A DNA stretch of 42,097 bases from Acidobacteriota bacterium (GTDB lineage Bacteria; Acidobacteriota; Blastocatellia; RBC074), in NCBI GenBank assembly GCA_022614735.1, contig JAKEHZ010000325.1, forward strand, positions 1 to 42,097, written 5' to 3'. This document shows positions 19,624-29,059 of this stretch, in pieces. A model generated the notes under the pieces. The model had not been told where the DNA came from and made no database searches. It saw only the letters and a list, made by a program, of their open reading frames with translations. The position numbers and the translations under genes are program-made. Positions within the stretch are counted from its first letter, which is position 1. Each line of letters begins with the position of its first letter.

Positions 19624-22041
19624 TCATTCATACCTTAGTGCAATCATCGGGTCCACTTTCGCTGCCTGACGCGCAGGCAACAGACATGCAATCAATGCCA
19701 CGACGATCAGCAACAGCGAAACTGCGACAAATGTAATGGGATCGGTCGCACTCACACCGAAGAGCAAGGTCGTCATTAATCGAGTTAACGCAAATGATCC
19801 GGCGAGACCAATCGCAATACCGCACAGTGTCAGCAGCATTCCATGTCCGACAACCAGGCGAAGAACATCACGCGTCTGGGCGCCGAGCGCCATCCGAATG
19901 CCGATTTCCTGCGTGCGCTGTGCAACCGAGTAGGACATCACGCCATAGATTCCGGCTGCTGCAAGTGCCAATGCCAGCGCTGCGAAGATGCCAAGAAGCA
20001 GCAAGGTGAAGCGCTCCGGCGCGATTGATCCAGCCACAATCTCTTCCATCACTCTAACGCCCGAAACCGCCAGGTTCTTGTCTATCGCCGAGACCTCACC
20101 ACGCAGTGTCGGAACGGCTTTTGAAGGGTCACCTTCCATCCGCACGACGATATACATTCGTCTTACCGGCTCCTGTAACTGCGGAAAGAACATTGCGGGA
20201 CGCGCATTCTGAGAGAGGCCAAAGTGCTTTACATCAGCCGTGACGCCGATGATCTCGCGCCAACGATCAGGACGACCATTACCGATGCGCTTGCCAATGG
20301 GGTTTTCGTTCGGGAAATAACGCCGCGCCATCGTTTCGCTGATAATCACGACAAGGGGTGAATTCATATTGTCGCGCTCATTGAACCAGCGACCCGCACG
20401 AAGCTGCATGCCAATTGTGCGGAAATAGTCAGTACTGACGGAGCTGTACCACGCCACAGGCTGCTGGTTCGGTGGCGGCGCCGGCCGGCCCTCGATCAAG
20501 AAGTTGGAATCAGTATTGAAGCCGCTCAGCGGCAATGATGAAGCAGAGCCGGCTGATAACACGCCTGGGAGGCTCTCGATCCGGTCAAGAAGCTGCGTTG
20601 AGAAGGCCGTGATTTGTTGTCGTTCGGGATAATTTACGCGCGGCAACAACACGAGCGCCGTCAGCACGTTTTTCGGATTAAACCCGAGAGAAACGCGTTG
20701 AAGCTGAAGGAAGCTCTTCATCAACAGCCCGGCACCGGCTAGCAACACTAAAGCGAGCGCAGTTTCAGCGATCACCAATGCATTGAGCGATCGTCTGCCG
20801 CGCCGGCTTATCTGCGTGCTTTTGTTGCTCTCCTTCAGAGATTGATTGAGATCAGTTTTCGAGATCTGCCAGGCGGGCACAAGACCGAAGAGCAATCCCG
20901 TCAACATTGAAATGCCAAATGTGAAACCCAGTACGCGACGGTCAATCGTTATCTCGTCAACTCGCGGCGTGCCGTCAGGGCTGAAAGCGATTAGCAGATT
21001 AATCAAATAGTAAGCCAGCAGCAAACCGAGCGCTCCGCCAATCAAGGCCAGGATCCCACTCTCAACCATCAACTGCCGTACGATTCGCCATCTTCCAGCG
21101 CCGAGCGCCGAACGAATTGCGATCTCCTTATCTCTTGTAGCCGATCGCGCCAGCATCAAATTGGCAACGTTCGCGCAGGCGATAAGCAACACAAAACCGA
21201 CGGCACAGAGCAATACCAGCAACGGCGTTTTGACATCACCGACCAGATATTCATGCAGAGAGATGAGCGATACGCCGACTTTAGTATTCGTCTCGGGAAA
21301 CTCCCTTTCGATGCGGCGAGCGATAGTGGTCAATTCACTACGCGCGCCTTCGATCGTCACCCCCGGTTTGAGCCTCGCCATCACTCGTATTGTCAGACAG
21401 CCGCGCTGGCAGCCATCGCCGATCAAGGGGCGAATCGTTCGCCAGATCTCTACGTTGCCGATGATGGGGAATTTGAAGTCTGCAGGCGCGACGCCAATGA
21501 CCGTATGACTTTCGCCTCCAAGAGTGATCGTCTTTCCGATGATTGCCGGGTCTGCGCCGAAGCGTCGCTGCCAAAGCCCATGACTTATGATGACAACACG
21601 ATTTGCTCCTCTCTGGTCTTCTTCGGGACGGAAAGTGCGTCCCTGAATGGGCGGGACTGCGAGAAGCGAGAACATATTATGTGAAACAGCTGCTCCTATC
21701 AGTTGTTCCGGCTCGTCCAGCCCGGTGAGCGTTGGGCGCCAATCTTGCAAAGCTGCTACGTGTTCAAACGATTGAGCCTGGTCCCGCCAGTCTTCAAATC
21801 CAGGCGGTGTGGTGTATTCAAGCTTCGGTCCGCCGCGCGCCTGATGATCCTCCCAGATTGTCATCAAGCGGTCAGAGTTCGGATAATGTAATGGGCGCAA
21901 CAGCACAGAATTGACGACGCTGAAGATCGCCGCGTTTGCGCCAATGCCTAATGCCAACGCACAGGCTGCGATCAAGGTGAACCCCGGATTTTTCGTCATT
22001 ATCCGTAGGCCGTAGCGTATGTCCTGCCAGATCTTGTTCGT
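19624..22041 (-). CDS. ADOP-family permease, paralogue 2, with an ACG at the conserved start position
   Basis: The coding frame is clear from the ATG at 21999 (791 residues), but that start would delete the conserved amphipathic N-terminus. Upstream codons 22041-22000 read as TNKIWQDIRYGLRI, exactly the family N-terminus. The position where the paralogues have ATG is ACG (22039-22041), preceded by a GAGGA sequence at good spacing. Either ACG is used, or the start is lost and translation begins inside. The rest is normal: KEIAIRSALGAGRWRIVRQ in the first FtsX domain, EIGIRMALGAQTRDV in the second, and a VDPMIALRYE end. Within the first periplasmic domain a CQRGC segment gives two nearby cysteines not seen in the neighbouring paralogues. 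Confidence 0.88.
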   Translation of the reverse strand, partial: TNKIWQDIRYGLRIMTKNPGFTLIAACALALGIGANAAIFSVVNSVLLRPLHYPNSDRLMTIWEDHQARGGPKLEYTTPPGFEDWRDQAQSFEHVAALQDWRPTLTGLDEPEQLIGAAVSHNMFSLLAVPPIQGRTFRPEEDQRGANRVVIISHGLWQRRFGADPAIIGKTITLGGESHTVIGVAPADFKFPIIGNVEIWRTIRPLIGDGCQRGCLTIRVMARLKPGVTIEGARSELTTIARRIEREFPETNTKVGVSLISLHEYLVGDVKTPLLVLLCAVGFVLLIACANVANLMLARSATRDKEIAIRSALGAGRWRIVRQLMVESGILALIGGALGLLLAYYLINLLIAFSPDGTPRVDEITIDRRVLGFTFGISMLTGLLFGLVPAWQISKTDLNQSLKESNKSTQISRRGRRSLNALVIAETALALVLLAGAGLLMKSFLQLQRVSLGFNPKNVLTALVLLPRVNYPERQQITAFSTQLLDRIESLPGVLSAGSASSLPLSGFNTDSNFLIEGRPAPPPNQQPVAWYSSVSTDYFRTIGMQLRAGRWFNERDNMNSPLVVIISETMARRYFPNENPIGKRIGNGRPDRWREIIGVTADVKHFGLSQNARPAMFFPQLQEPVRRMYIVVRMEGDPSKAVPTLRGEVSAIDKNLAVSGVRVMEEIVAGSIAPERFTLLLLGIFAALALALAAAGIYGVMSYSVAQRTQEIGIRMALGAQTRDVLRLVVGHGMLLTLCGIAIGLAGSFALTRLMTTLLFGVSATDPITFVAVSLLLIVVALIACLLPARQAAKVDPMIALRYE

Positions 22042-22090
22042 ATCTTTATTCCTCAGAAAAATGGTGTCTTCAATAAATAGACGAACGGTT

Positions 22091-22176
22091 CCTCGGAAAA
22101 TAGACAGGATTCCAGAATTTTTTCAGGATTTTTTGAATTTCAGGAAATCTTGAGAAATTTTCTAAATGCTGCCTGA
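22091..22176. repeat. Decayed CAGGATTTA-type hairpin after the S41-like gene
   Basis: The left side begins with the same 20-mer as 1321-1340 (CCTCGGAAAATAGACAGGAT) and continues with CAGGATTTTTT-like words. The right side (AGGAAATCTTGAGAAATTTT and on to TGCCTGACTG) pairs only patchily. It starts about 10 nt after the stop at 22187 and looks like an eroded relative of the hairpin at 1332-1407. Confidence 0.65.
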
Positions 22177-22186
22177 CTGAACCTTC

Positions 22187-23902
22187 TCACTTCATCGCTT
22201 CCTCGGGTTGACGGTAAGCCATTATCGCTTCCATCGCCGGGTCGCGGTTCGCGCGATAGAGCTCAAACGACGGCGGCGCATAGAGCAGGGGGGCAATCCA
22301 TACGCGGTAATCCATCGCGACCGAGTTTTGCCAATAGAGATCGGATATACTGCCGCGCATTTTGCTGTAAGGCAGGTTGACCATAATTGTTTCGCCGACA
22401 AAGTTCGGGCTTGAGCCAGTCGGTTCGCCGACAAAGATGGCTCTGGTGTGACGTTCGATTTCAGTCGCGCCACACATCGCGGCAGAAAAAGTTTGCCGGC
22501 CGACGATCACGAACAACTTGCCGCGTTGATTGATCTTATCGTTGCGAATTAAGCCGTGAACGATCGGCCGATTGAAAAAGTTATTTCCGCCGCCATTCCA
22601 CCGCATATCAATTACTAATCGTTCAACCGGGTTATCATTGATAAATTTGAATAGTCGTTCGCAGAATTTCGGCAATGGCTCTTTATCATCCTGCGCTACG
22701 GCGTTGTACTGGAAGTAGACCATCTTTGAATCAGCGAGATAATCGAACCAGTAATATGCCTTACGATTTTTCAGGTAGAACGGCACCTGCGCAGCAGCAC
22801 TCTGACGCGCGTTTGGCCAATCGTCGGCCGAGTTAACACTTTCCGCGACGAGCGTCACGAAACGCGTCTTTCCTTCTCCATCGCGAATTGTTATTACCAT
22901 TTTGTCAACATCAGGAATTAAGCCAAGGCCGTTGAGCAATCGAGGATTGCGCATCATCATCGGACCGACAGACTTCGGCCACATTTTGTTGTCCCGGCTG
23001 ATCACCTGATCGAGAACTTCCATTACCCTCTCGACTGTGTGATCACCAATCCGTAACAACTGCGAACCGACAATATCTGAGTGTTTTGGAGCAGCGGCAG
23101 TGATGAACAGACCTTCAGTGAAAAGATAGAGCTCTACCGGCACCACGTTACGATCCGGTGAGGGTGACGAAGCCGGCCGAATCAGAGTGTGACCATCCCC
23201 GATCATCCGCATCAGCTTCATAAAACCGACTTCGATCTGTGGGTCTGTGAGCTTCGGAATATCGTCATTCAGCTTCTTAATGTAAGACTCGAACTCATCT
23301 TTTGAAATCTTCCTGAAAGGGTCAATGTGGATGCGCTTGATCTCCCGCGCCAATAGCCCTAAGTCGTAGCGCCACCCCGCATCGCGTGACATCTTGCTCA
23401 CGTCGTCGAGCGCTGCAAGCCTGGTGAAACGAGGGTCATCACGCAATGACTTGAGGTCTGCATCGGTGCGGACGAGCTGCAGATTACGGTAACCCATTTC
23501 AAGCGCTTGTTCGAGCCATTTAAATGCCTGCTCTTTTTCGCCGAGCTGCGCATAACTGCAGGCGATATTGTAAGCCGCGTTGTGCGAATAACCCGCGCCT
23601 AGCTCGAGCGACATTTCGAACGCCGTGATCGCCTTGCGATAATCTTTGGCTATCAGGCGGGAGCGTCCCAGCTGATCCCAGAAACGAGGCATCGTCGGGT
23701 TCGCTGCGACGATTTGTTCCCAGATTGTAACGGCGGCAGCCCATTCCTGGACGGCCATTTTGGCCTCTGCTTGTTTGACCAGCTCCGGCAGTGATGCCGG
23801 AGGCGGGTCTTGAGCAGAATTAGCTATCCCCGCCGCCGATCTGTCGCTCACCATCAAAAGTGACAGGAGCAAGATCACCAGAAGCACAAATCGAAATCTC
23901 AT
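22187..23902 (-). CDS. Exported TPR protein with S41 (tail-specific protease)-like domain
   Basis: This 571-residue protein has a signal peptide ending near residue 24. TPR-like helices span about 35-160 (AVQEWAAAVTIWEQIVAANP, WDQLGRSRLIAKDYRKAITA, AAYNIACSYAQLGEKEQAF). A C-terminal domain resembles peptidase S41: VERLVIDMRWNGGGN is the typical strand and glycine loop, and VGRQTFSAAM contains the expected nucleophile Ser, followed by FVGEPTGSSPNFVGE. A classical PDZ domain is not obvious. A processing role in the periplasm is plausible but unproven. Only about 30 nt separate its start from the palindrome at the ADOP 3 stop. It is therefore probably transcribed through from ADOP 3. Confidence 0.85.
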   Translation of the reverse strand: MRFRFVLLVILLLSLLMVSDRSAAGIANSAQDPPPASLPELVKQAEAKMAVQEWAAAVTIWEQIVAANPTMPRFWDQLGRSRLIAKDYRKAITAFEMSLELGAGYSHNAAYNIACSYAQLGEKEQAFKWLEQALEMGYRNLQLVRTDADLKSLRDDPRFTRLAALDDVSKMSRDAGWRYDLGLLAREIKRIHIDPFRKISKDEFESYIKKLNDDIPKLTDPQIEVGFMKLMRMIGDGHTLIRPASSPSPDRNVVPVELYLFTEGLFITAAAPKHSDIVGSQLLRIGDHTVERVMEVLDQVISRDNKMWPKSVGPMMMRNPRLLNGLGLIPDVDKMVITIRDGEGKTRFVTLVAESVNSADDWPNARQSAAAQVPFYLKNRKAYYWFDYLADSKMVYFQYNAVAQDDKEPLPKFCERLFKFINDNPVERLVIDMRWNGGGNNFFNRPIVHGLIRNDKINQRGKLFVIVGRQTFSAAMCGATEIERHTRAIFVGEPTGSSPNFVGETIMVNLPYSKMRGSISDLYWQNSVAMDYRVWIAPLLYAPPSFELYRANRDPAMEAIMAYRQPEEAMK

Positions 23903-23931
23903 AATTTGATCGCCCTCTCCTCTTTCACAAC

Positions 23932-24044
23932 TAACTCGCCAATGTCACATTTCTTTGCCCCGTCAGATATTGTCATATGGCACGCCAAGGGCGTGCCATA
24001 TGACAATATCTGACGGGGCAAAGAAATGTGACATTGGCGAGTTA
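23932..24044. repeat. 55-bp perfect palindrome overlapping the ADOP 3 stop codon
   Basis: Two arms of 55 nt, exact complements, flank a 3-nt AAG loop, so the element is almost a pure palindrome (coordinates within 1 nt). The centre reads GGCACGCCAAGGGCGTGCC. The arms are not tandem repeats and were not seen elsewhere in the window. The outer end includes the stop codon of the permease gene. Confidence 0.95.
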
Positions 24045-26471
24045 CTCATAGCGCAGAGCAACCATCGGATCTACTTTAGTCGCCCGTCGCGCCGGAACGT
24101 AGCAAGCCACACATGCCACGCTCACGAGCACCAGCGCAATCACCACGAAGGTCAACGGGTCGGTTGGGCTCACGCCGAAGAGCAGAGTCGACATGACACG
24201 AGTGACCGCTACTGCGCCGATCAAACCGATCGCGACACCAATTGTTACCAGCGTGAGCCCCTGTTTCACAACCAGACCGATGATGTGGCGGGGGGAAGCA
24301 CCGAGCGCCAATCGTATCCCGATTTCGTGTGTGCGCTGAGTGACCGAGTAGCTCATCACACCATAAACACCTACCGCCGCAAGCATCAGCGCGACCAGAG
24401 CAAAGACACTGAGAAGCAGCGTGTAAAAACGAGGTTGAGCCGATGAGTTGTAGAGATACTCTTCCATCGCCCTCACTCGCGAAACAGGTTGGTTAGGATC
24501 AGCACTCCAAACAGCGTTGCGTACTGTGCCAGCCATTGCCAGCGGATCACCTTTCGTTCTCACAGCCAGGAACATCCCATTCACGGGAAATTGAGCGTGC
24601 GGAAAATAGACTCGCTCGCGGCCTTCAATGTTCAATCCGTAATCTTTGACATGCTTGACGACGCCGACGATGCTTCGCCACGGGTTGCGTGATTGCATAC
24701 CGCCAAGCTTGAGACGTTTACCGATCGGGTCATCATTAGGCCAGAAACGCTGCGCGAAGCTCTCATCAATGATGACAGCCAATGTGCCCTCAGCTTTATC
24801 CTGATCATCAAAGAATCGGCCGCGTGTTAGTGCAACGTTCATCGTCTTATGATAATCCGGGCTGACTCTACGCCAGTCAGCTTCGAATGAGGCGTTCTGC
24901 GAGTTTGCCGAAGGAGTTTCGACCGACACCGTGCCCGAGCTGTATGAACCACTCATGGGAAGACTGGTCACGATTCCTGCATTTTCGACTCCGGGCAATC
25001 CTCTCACGCGTTCGATCAGGGCCTGATAGAACTGTACGACCTGTGGTGGCTGGGAATATTTCGATTGCGGCAACTGCAGACGCATCGTTAACACATTACG
25101 GGGATTGAAGCCTGGATCAACCTCCTGCATTCGCCAGAAGCTGCGAATCATCAATCCTGCTCCAACGAGCAAAACCAGTGATAATGCGACTTCAGCAATG
25201 ACCAACATGTTTCGCGCATGTCGCCCGCGAACCCCACTTCCCTCTCCCCTCCCACCCTCCTTGAGAGCTTCACTAAGATCGAGCCTCGTTGCCTGAAATG
25301 CCGGAACCAATCCAAAGATCAGACCAGTCAGTAAAGATGTGGCGAGTGTGAAGCCAAGCACTCGGAGATCGATCCTGATATCGTCGAGGCGGGGCAAGTT
25401 GTCGGGCCCGATCGCAACCAGAGCGTCAAGCCCGAACTTTGCGAGAAGCAATCCAAAGGCGCCGCCGACCAATCCGAGCAGAGAGCATTCAATCAGCAAT
25501 TGGCGCACGATCCGTCCGCGTCCTGCGCCGAGAGCTGCGCGAATTGCAATCTCTTTTTCGCGCGATACGGAATATGCCAGCAGCAGGTTGGCGACGTTTG
25601 CGCAGGCAATCAGCAGCACAAACCCGACTGCTCCGAGCAAGACGAGCAAAGCGGGACGGACATCTCTGACAATGTGGTTGTGGAATGGAACGACGGTCAC
25701 TGCGAATCCGAAGTTTTGATAGAATTCCTGATCCATCCGCTCGGCAACTACATCCATATCAGCGCGTGCCTGCTCAATCGTGACGCCCGGTTTGAGTTTT
25801 GCGATGACTCGCAGAAAATGCGACCCGCGACTCATTTGCTTGTAATCCACTGCGATTGGCGCCCACAGATCGATCTCCTTTGGTGATTGGGCGTCCGGCG
25901 GGAGTACTCCAAATCCCGGAGGCATCACGCCAACCACTGTGAATGGTCGCCCATCAAGCGAGATAGTTTGTCCGACAATCTGTTGATTACCTGCAAAGCG
26001 CTTTTGCCAGAAGTCATGATTGAGGATCGCGACTTGACCTGTACCCGGTTGATCCTCTTCAGGCCGGAATAGGCGACCAAAGATCGGTTGGACGCCGAGA
26101 ATTGGAAAAAGATTGGCTGATACTACCCCGGCCTGCAGCTGTTCAGGCTCCCCGAGACCCGTGAGATTATAGTTCTGAAACGCAAGCACTCCCAGTTGCT
26201 CGAAGGAATTATTGCGCTCACGGAAGTCCACAACTTCCGGCCCTGAAACCCAGTTCTGCGGCAAATCGGGCAAGAACTTCGTCCAGATGAGTAACAGGCG
26301 ATTTGCCTCCTGATAGGGTAATGGGCGTAGTAATACCGTATTGACTATGCTGAAGATCGCCGTGTTTGCACCTATGCCCAGAGCAAGCGCGAGGACCGCG
26401 ACAATGGTAAAGCCGGGCTTCTTGATCAAAACTCGCAGCCCAAATCGGAGGTCTTGCCAAATATTATTCAT
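24042..26471 (-). CDS. ADOP-family permease, paralogue 3
   Basis: This 809-residue double FtsX/MacB-core permease starts at an ATG with GAGGAGAG in front. The first FtsX domain has KEIAIRAALGAGRGRIVRQ with a Cys in LIECSLLGL. The second has HEIGIRLALGASPRHIIGL, where ASPRH replaces the more common AQ-R-D. In the junction before the central helix it carries a Gly-rich GRGEGSGVRGRHARN stretch, encoded by purine-rich DNA, at the place where the paralogues also vary. It ends ATKVDPMVALRYE. The stop is embedded in a perfect palindrome, and the next gene on the strand is the TPR/S41-like protein. Confidence 0.92.
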   Translation of the reverse strand: MNNIWQDLRFGLRVLIKKPGFTIVAVLALALGIGANTAIFSIVNTVLLRPLPYQEANRLLLIWTKFLPDLPQNWVSGPEVVDFRERNNSFEQLGVLAFQNYNLTGLGEPEQLQAGVVSANLFPILGVQPIFGRLFRPEEDQPGTGQVAILNHDFWQKRFAGNQQIVGQTISLDGRPFTVVGVMPPGFGVLPPDAQSPKEIDLWAPIAVDYKQMSRGSHFLRVIAKLKPGVTIEQARADMDVVAERMDQEFYQNFGFAVTVVPFHNHIVRDVRPALLVLLGAVGFVLLIACANVANLLLAYSVSREKEIAIRAALGAGRGRIVRQLLIECSLLGLVGGAFGLLLAKFGLDALVAIGPDNLPRLDDIRIDLRVLGFTLATSLLTGLIFGLVPAFQATRLDLSEALKEGGRGEGSGVRGRHARNMLVIAEVALSLVLLVGAGLMIRSFWRMQEVDPGFNPRNVLTMRLQLPQSKYSQPPQVVQFYQALIERVRGLPGVENAGIVTSLPMSGSYSSGTVSVETPSANSQNASFEADWRRVSPDYHKTMNVALTRGRFFDDQDKAEGTLAVIIDESFAQRFWPNDDPIGKRLKLGGMQSRNPWRSIVGVVKHVKDYGLNIEGRERVYFPHAQFPVNGMFLAVRTKGDPLAMAGTVRNAVWSADPNQPVSRVRAMEEYLYNSSAQPRFYTLLLSVFALVALMLAAVGVYGVMSYSVTQRTHEIGIRLALGASPRHIIGLVVKQGLTLVTIGVAIGLIGAVAVTRVMSTLLFGVSPTDPLTFVVIALVLVSVACVACYVPARRATKVDPMVALRYE

Positions 26472-26485
26472 TGACTCTCCTCTGC

Positions 26486-26517
26486 AACTACTGGGAGCGC
26501 AAGCGCTCCCAGTAGTT
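26486..26517. repeat. Short perfect palindrome overlapping the ADOP 4 stop codon
   Basis: Arms 26486-26500 and 26503-26517 pair perfectly over 15 nt with a 2-nt AA loop (centre GGGAGCGCAAGCGCTCCC). It sits between the ADOP 4 stop, which it overlaps, and the ADOP 3 ribosome-binding site, and makes up most of that 44-nt gap. Confidence 0.93.
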
Positions 26518-28963
26518 ATTCATATCTCAATGCAACCATCGGATCCACCTTAGTCGCCCGGCGCGCTGGGATATAGCAGGCCAGGAGAGCCACTAACGCC
26601 AGCACGAACGGTAAGAGCGCAAACGTTAGCGGATCTGTCGCACGAACTCCGAAGAGCAGGGTCGACATCAAACGCGTCAAACCAAATGCCGCGGCCAGGC
26701 CGAACACGACACCGATCATTGTAAGAATAAGTCCTTGGTTCACGACTAGCTTCAAGACATTTGCCTTGCTTGCCCCAAGCGCCATCCGAATGCCGATCTC
26801 ATGTGTGCGTTGAGCGACTGTATAGGACATTACACCGAACAGACCGACCGAGGCGAGGATCAAGGCAACGAGCGCAAAGACGCTGAGGAGGATTGTCGAA
26901 AATCGTCGTTGCGAGTTTGAATCCGCCACCATTCGCTCCATCGTCGTAACTCTGAAGACAGGCAGTTCTTTGTCTGCAGATTGAATGACCCCGCGCACAG
27001 CTCCGGTCATATTCTGTGGTTCAGAGACGGTGCGGGCGACGAGGAAGACGCTTGATGATGGACGTTGACGATGCGGGTAGTAGTACTGGACGGGTGATTC
27101 TCCATCCAGCCCTCTCTGCTTGACGTGGCCGACGATGCCGACAATTTCTCGCCAGAGTGTATTTCCTTGCGGATCACGTTCAAAGGTGATGCGCCTGCCG
27201 ATTGGATCTTCGTTCGGCCAGAACTTGCGAGCCATCGTCTCATCGATGATCGCCACACCTGGCGCACCTATGACGTCACGGTCGTCGAAGTAGCGGCCAC
27301 GGATGAGTGGAATATTCATCGTTTGAAAGTAGCTCGCCCCGGCAGCCCAGCGATTGCCCCAGGGCGCCATCTGTCCGGGCGGTACAGTACGGCCCTCGAT
27401 ATTAAAGCTCCCGCTCGATCCTCCCCCGCTCATGGGCACAGTTGAAGAGAGGCCTGCAGACTTCACACCAGGTAAGGCAGCGGCCTCCGTCAAAATTTTC
27501 TGGAAGAATCCGTCAACCTGCACAGGTTCTCTGTACCTCGTGTTCGGCAGCGATACCTGCATCACGAGGAGGTTATTTGGATTGAAGCCCGGATTGACTT
27601 CCTGCACGCGTCGAAAGCTCTTGATGAGCAAGCCGGCGCCTATCAGCAGCACAATTGCAGACATGACCTCGAAAACGACGAGACTGCTTCGCAACCACCG
27701 CCGCGTATGAGCCACACCGCTGCGACCGCCTTCCTTCAACGTCTCGTGCAAATCGGTCTTTGAGACTTGTAACGCGGGGACCAGGCCGAAGAGCAATCCG
27801 GTCAGCAGTGCCACTGCGAAAGTGAACGCCAGGACGCGTCCATCGATGCCGACCTCGTTGGCGCGTGGAATCAGGTTTTCGTTGAGCGAGAGCAGCAACC
27901 CTATACCCCAATAGGCAAGCAGCACACCCAGCAATCCGCCGATAAGCGCGAGCAGCACGCTTTCAGTTAATAATTGTCTGACAACACGCCAACGCCCCGC
28001 GCCCAGAGCCGTTCGAATCGCAATCTCTTTTTGTCTCACCGCCGCGCGTGCCAACAACAGGTTGGCCACGTTAGCGCACGCAATCAACAAGACGAAACCG
28101 ACGGCAGACATCAAGACAAGTAGCGCCGGGCGAATGTCGCCAACTACGATCTCGCGCAGCGAGCGCAGTAAGAGGCCCCAGCTGCTCGGATCGTTCGCAT
28201 CTCCGCCGCCGAAATATTGCTGCCGAACATTTGCCGCAATCGTGTCCATCTCGACCTGCGCTTGCCCCAGTGTTACGTTTGGCTTGAGCCTCCCAATCAC
28301 GATGAGAAATTCATTGCGCCAGCGGCGGACATCCAACTGCTGCGGTGTAAACGCAATCGGCGAATAAATATCAATGACCTGTCCCATCTCGCTGCCGAAT
28401 TGAAAGTCCGGCGGCATCACACCAACGACCGTGTAATTTTCGCCGCTCAGTGTCAACGTCTTACCGATGATGTTTTGATCGGCGGCAAAACGTCGTTGCC
28501 AGAGGTTGTCGCTGAGCACCACAACGTGATTACGCCCCGGCTGATCTTCGTCTGGTGTGAAGATTCGACCTTTCGCTGCTTCGACACCCAGCGTCGGGAA
28601 GAACGTATGTGAGACGGTCATCCCGGTCAGTCGTTCGGGATCGCCTGAACCCGTCAGGTTGACTGGCCAGAACGTGCAGGCCCCGAGATTTTCGAATGAC
28701 TTGTTGTTATCGCGGTAATGTGTGTAACCGCTGGCCGAAACGGATGCTTTCAAATCGAGCTTCGGGTAGTTGTGATTGAGCTGAACCAGCCGATCCGAAT
28801 CTCTATAATTCAATGGGCGCAGCAGAACCGAATTCACGACGCTGAAGATTGCCGTATTCGCGCCAATGCCAAGCGCGAGGGCGATGACAGCGACAAGCGT
28901 GAATCCCGGATTTTTAAAGAGCATTCGCGCACCGTAGCGTAAGTCTTGCCAAAGCGTATTCAT
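26516..28963 (-). CDS. ADOP-family permease, paralogue 4
   Basis: This 815-residue protein starts at an ATG with GGGAGGAT upstream. The N-terminus MNTLWQDLRYGARMLFKNPG is the consensus form of the family. FtsX halves show KEIAIRTALGAGRWRVVRQ and HEIGIRMALGASKANVLKL. The first periplasmic domain is slightly longer than in most paralogues because of a YFGGGDANDPSSWG insertion before the second membrane block. The second has a Gly/Ser-rich PMSGGGSSGSFNIEG loop. It lies 44 nt upstream of paralogue 3, with no space for a separate promoter outside the palindrome. The two are probably on one transcript. Confidence 0.92.
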   Translation of the reverse strand: MNTLWQDLRYGARMLFKNPGFTLVAVIALALGIGANTAIFSVVNSVLLRPLNYRDSDRLVQLNHNYPKLDLKASVSASGYTHYRDNNKSFENLGACTFWPVNLTGSGDPERLTGMTVSHTFFPTLGVEAAKGRIFTPDEDQPGRNHVVVLSDNLWQRRFAADQNIIGKTLTLSGENYTVVGVMPPDFQFGSEMGQVIDIYSPIAFTPQQLDVRRWRNEFLIVIGRLKPNVTLGQAQVEMDTIAANVRQQYFGGGDANDPSSWGLLLRSLREIVVGDIRPALLVLMSAVGFVLLIACANVANLLLARAAVRQKEIAIRTALGAGRWRVVRQLLTESVLLALIGGLLGVLLAYWGIGLLLSLNENLIPRANEVGIDGRVLAFTFAVALLTGLLFGLVPALQVSKTDLHETLKEGGRSGVAHTRRWLRSSLVVFEVMSAIVLLIGAGLLIKSFRRVQEVNPGFNPNNLLVMQVSLPNTRYREPVQVDGFFQKILTEAAALPGVKSAGLSSTVPMSGGGSSGSFNIEGRTVPPGQMAPWGNRWAAGASYFQTMNIPLIRGRYFDDRDVIGAPGVAIIDETMARKFWPNEDPIGRRITFERDPQGNTLWREIVGIVGHVKQRGLDGESPVQYYYPHRQRPSSSVFLVARTVSEPQNMTGAVRGVIQSADKELPVFRVTTMERMVADSNSQRRFSTILLSVFALVALILASVGLFGVMSYTVAQRTHEIGIRMALGASKANVLKLVVNQGLILTMIGVVFGLAAAFGLTRLMSTLLFGVRATDPLTFALLPFVLALVALLACYIPARRATKVDPMVALRYE

Positions 28964-28982
28964 GACATCCTCCCTTCTGAAT

Positions 28983-29052
28983 GCGGATTGCGGATTGCGG
29001 ATTTATAAACGCAGCAGTTCTTTCAATCCGCAATCCGCAATCCGCAATCCGC
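28983..29052. repeat. GCGGATT-heptamer hairpin between ADOP 5 and ADOP 4
   Basis: Three tandem GCGGATT units (28983-29003) face four AATCCGC units (29025-29052) across a 21-nt spacer. The unequal copy number allows several pairing registers. It ends 7 nt from the ADOP 5 stop. Confidence 0.95.
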
Positions 29053-29059
29053 AATCGAA

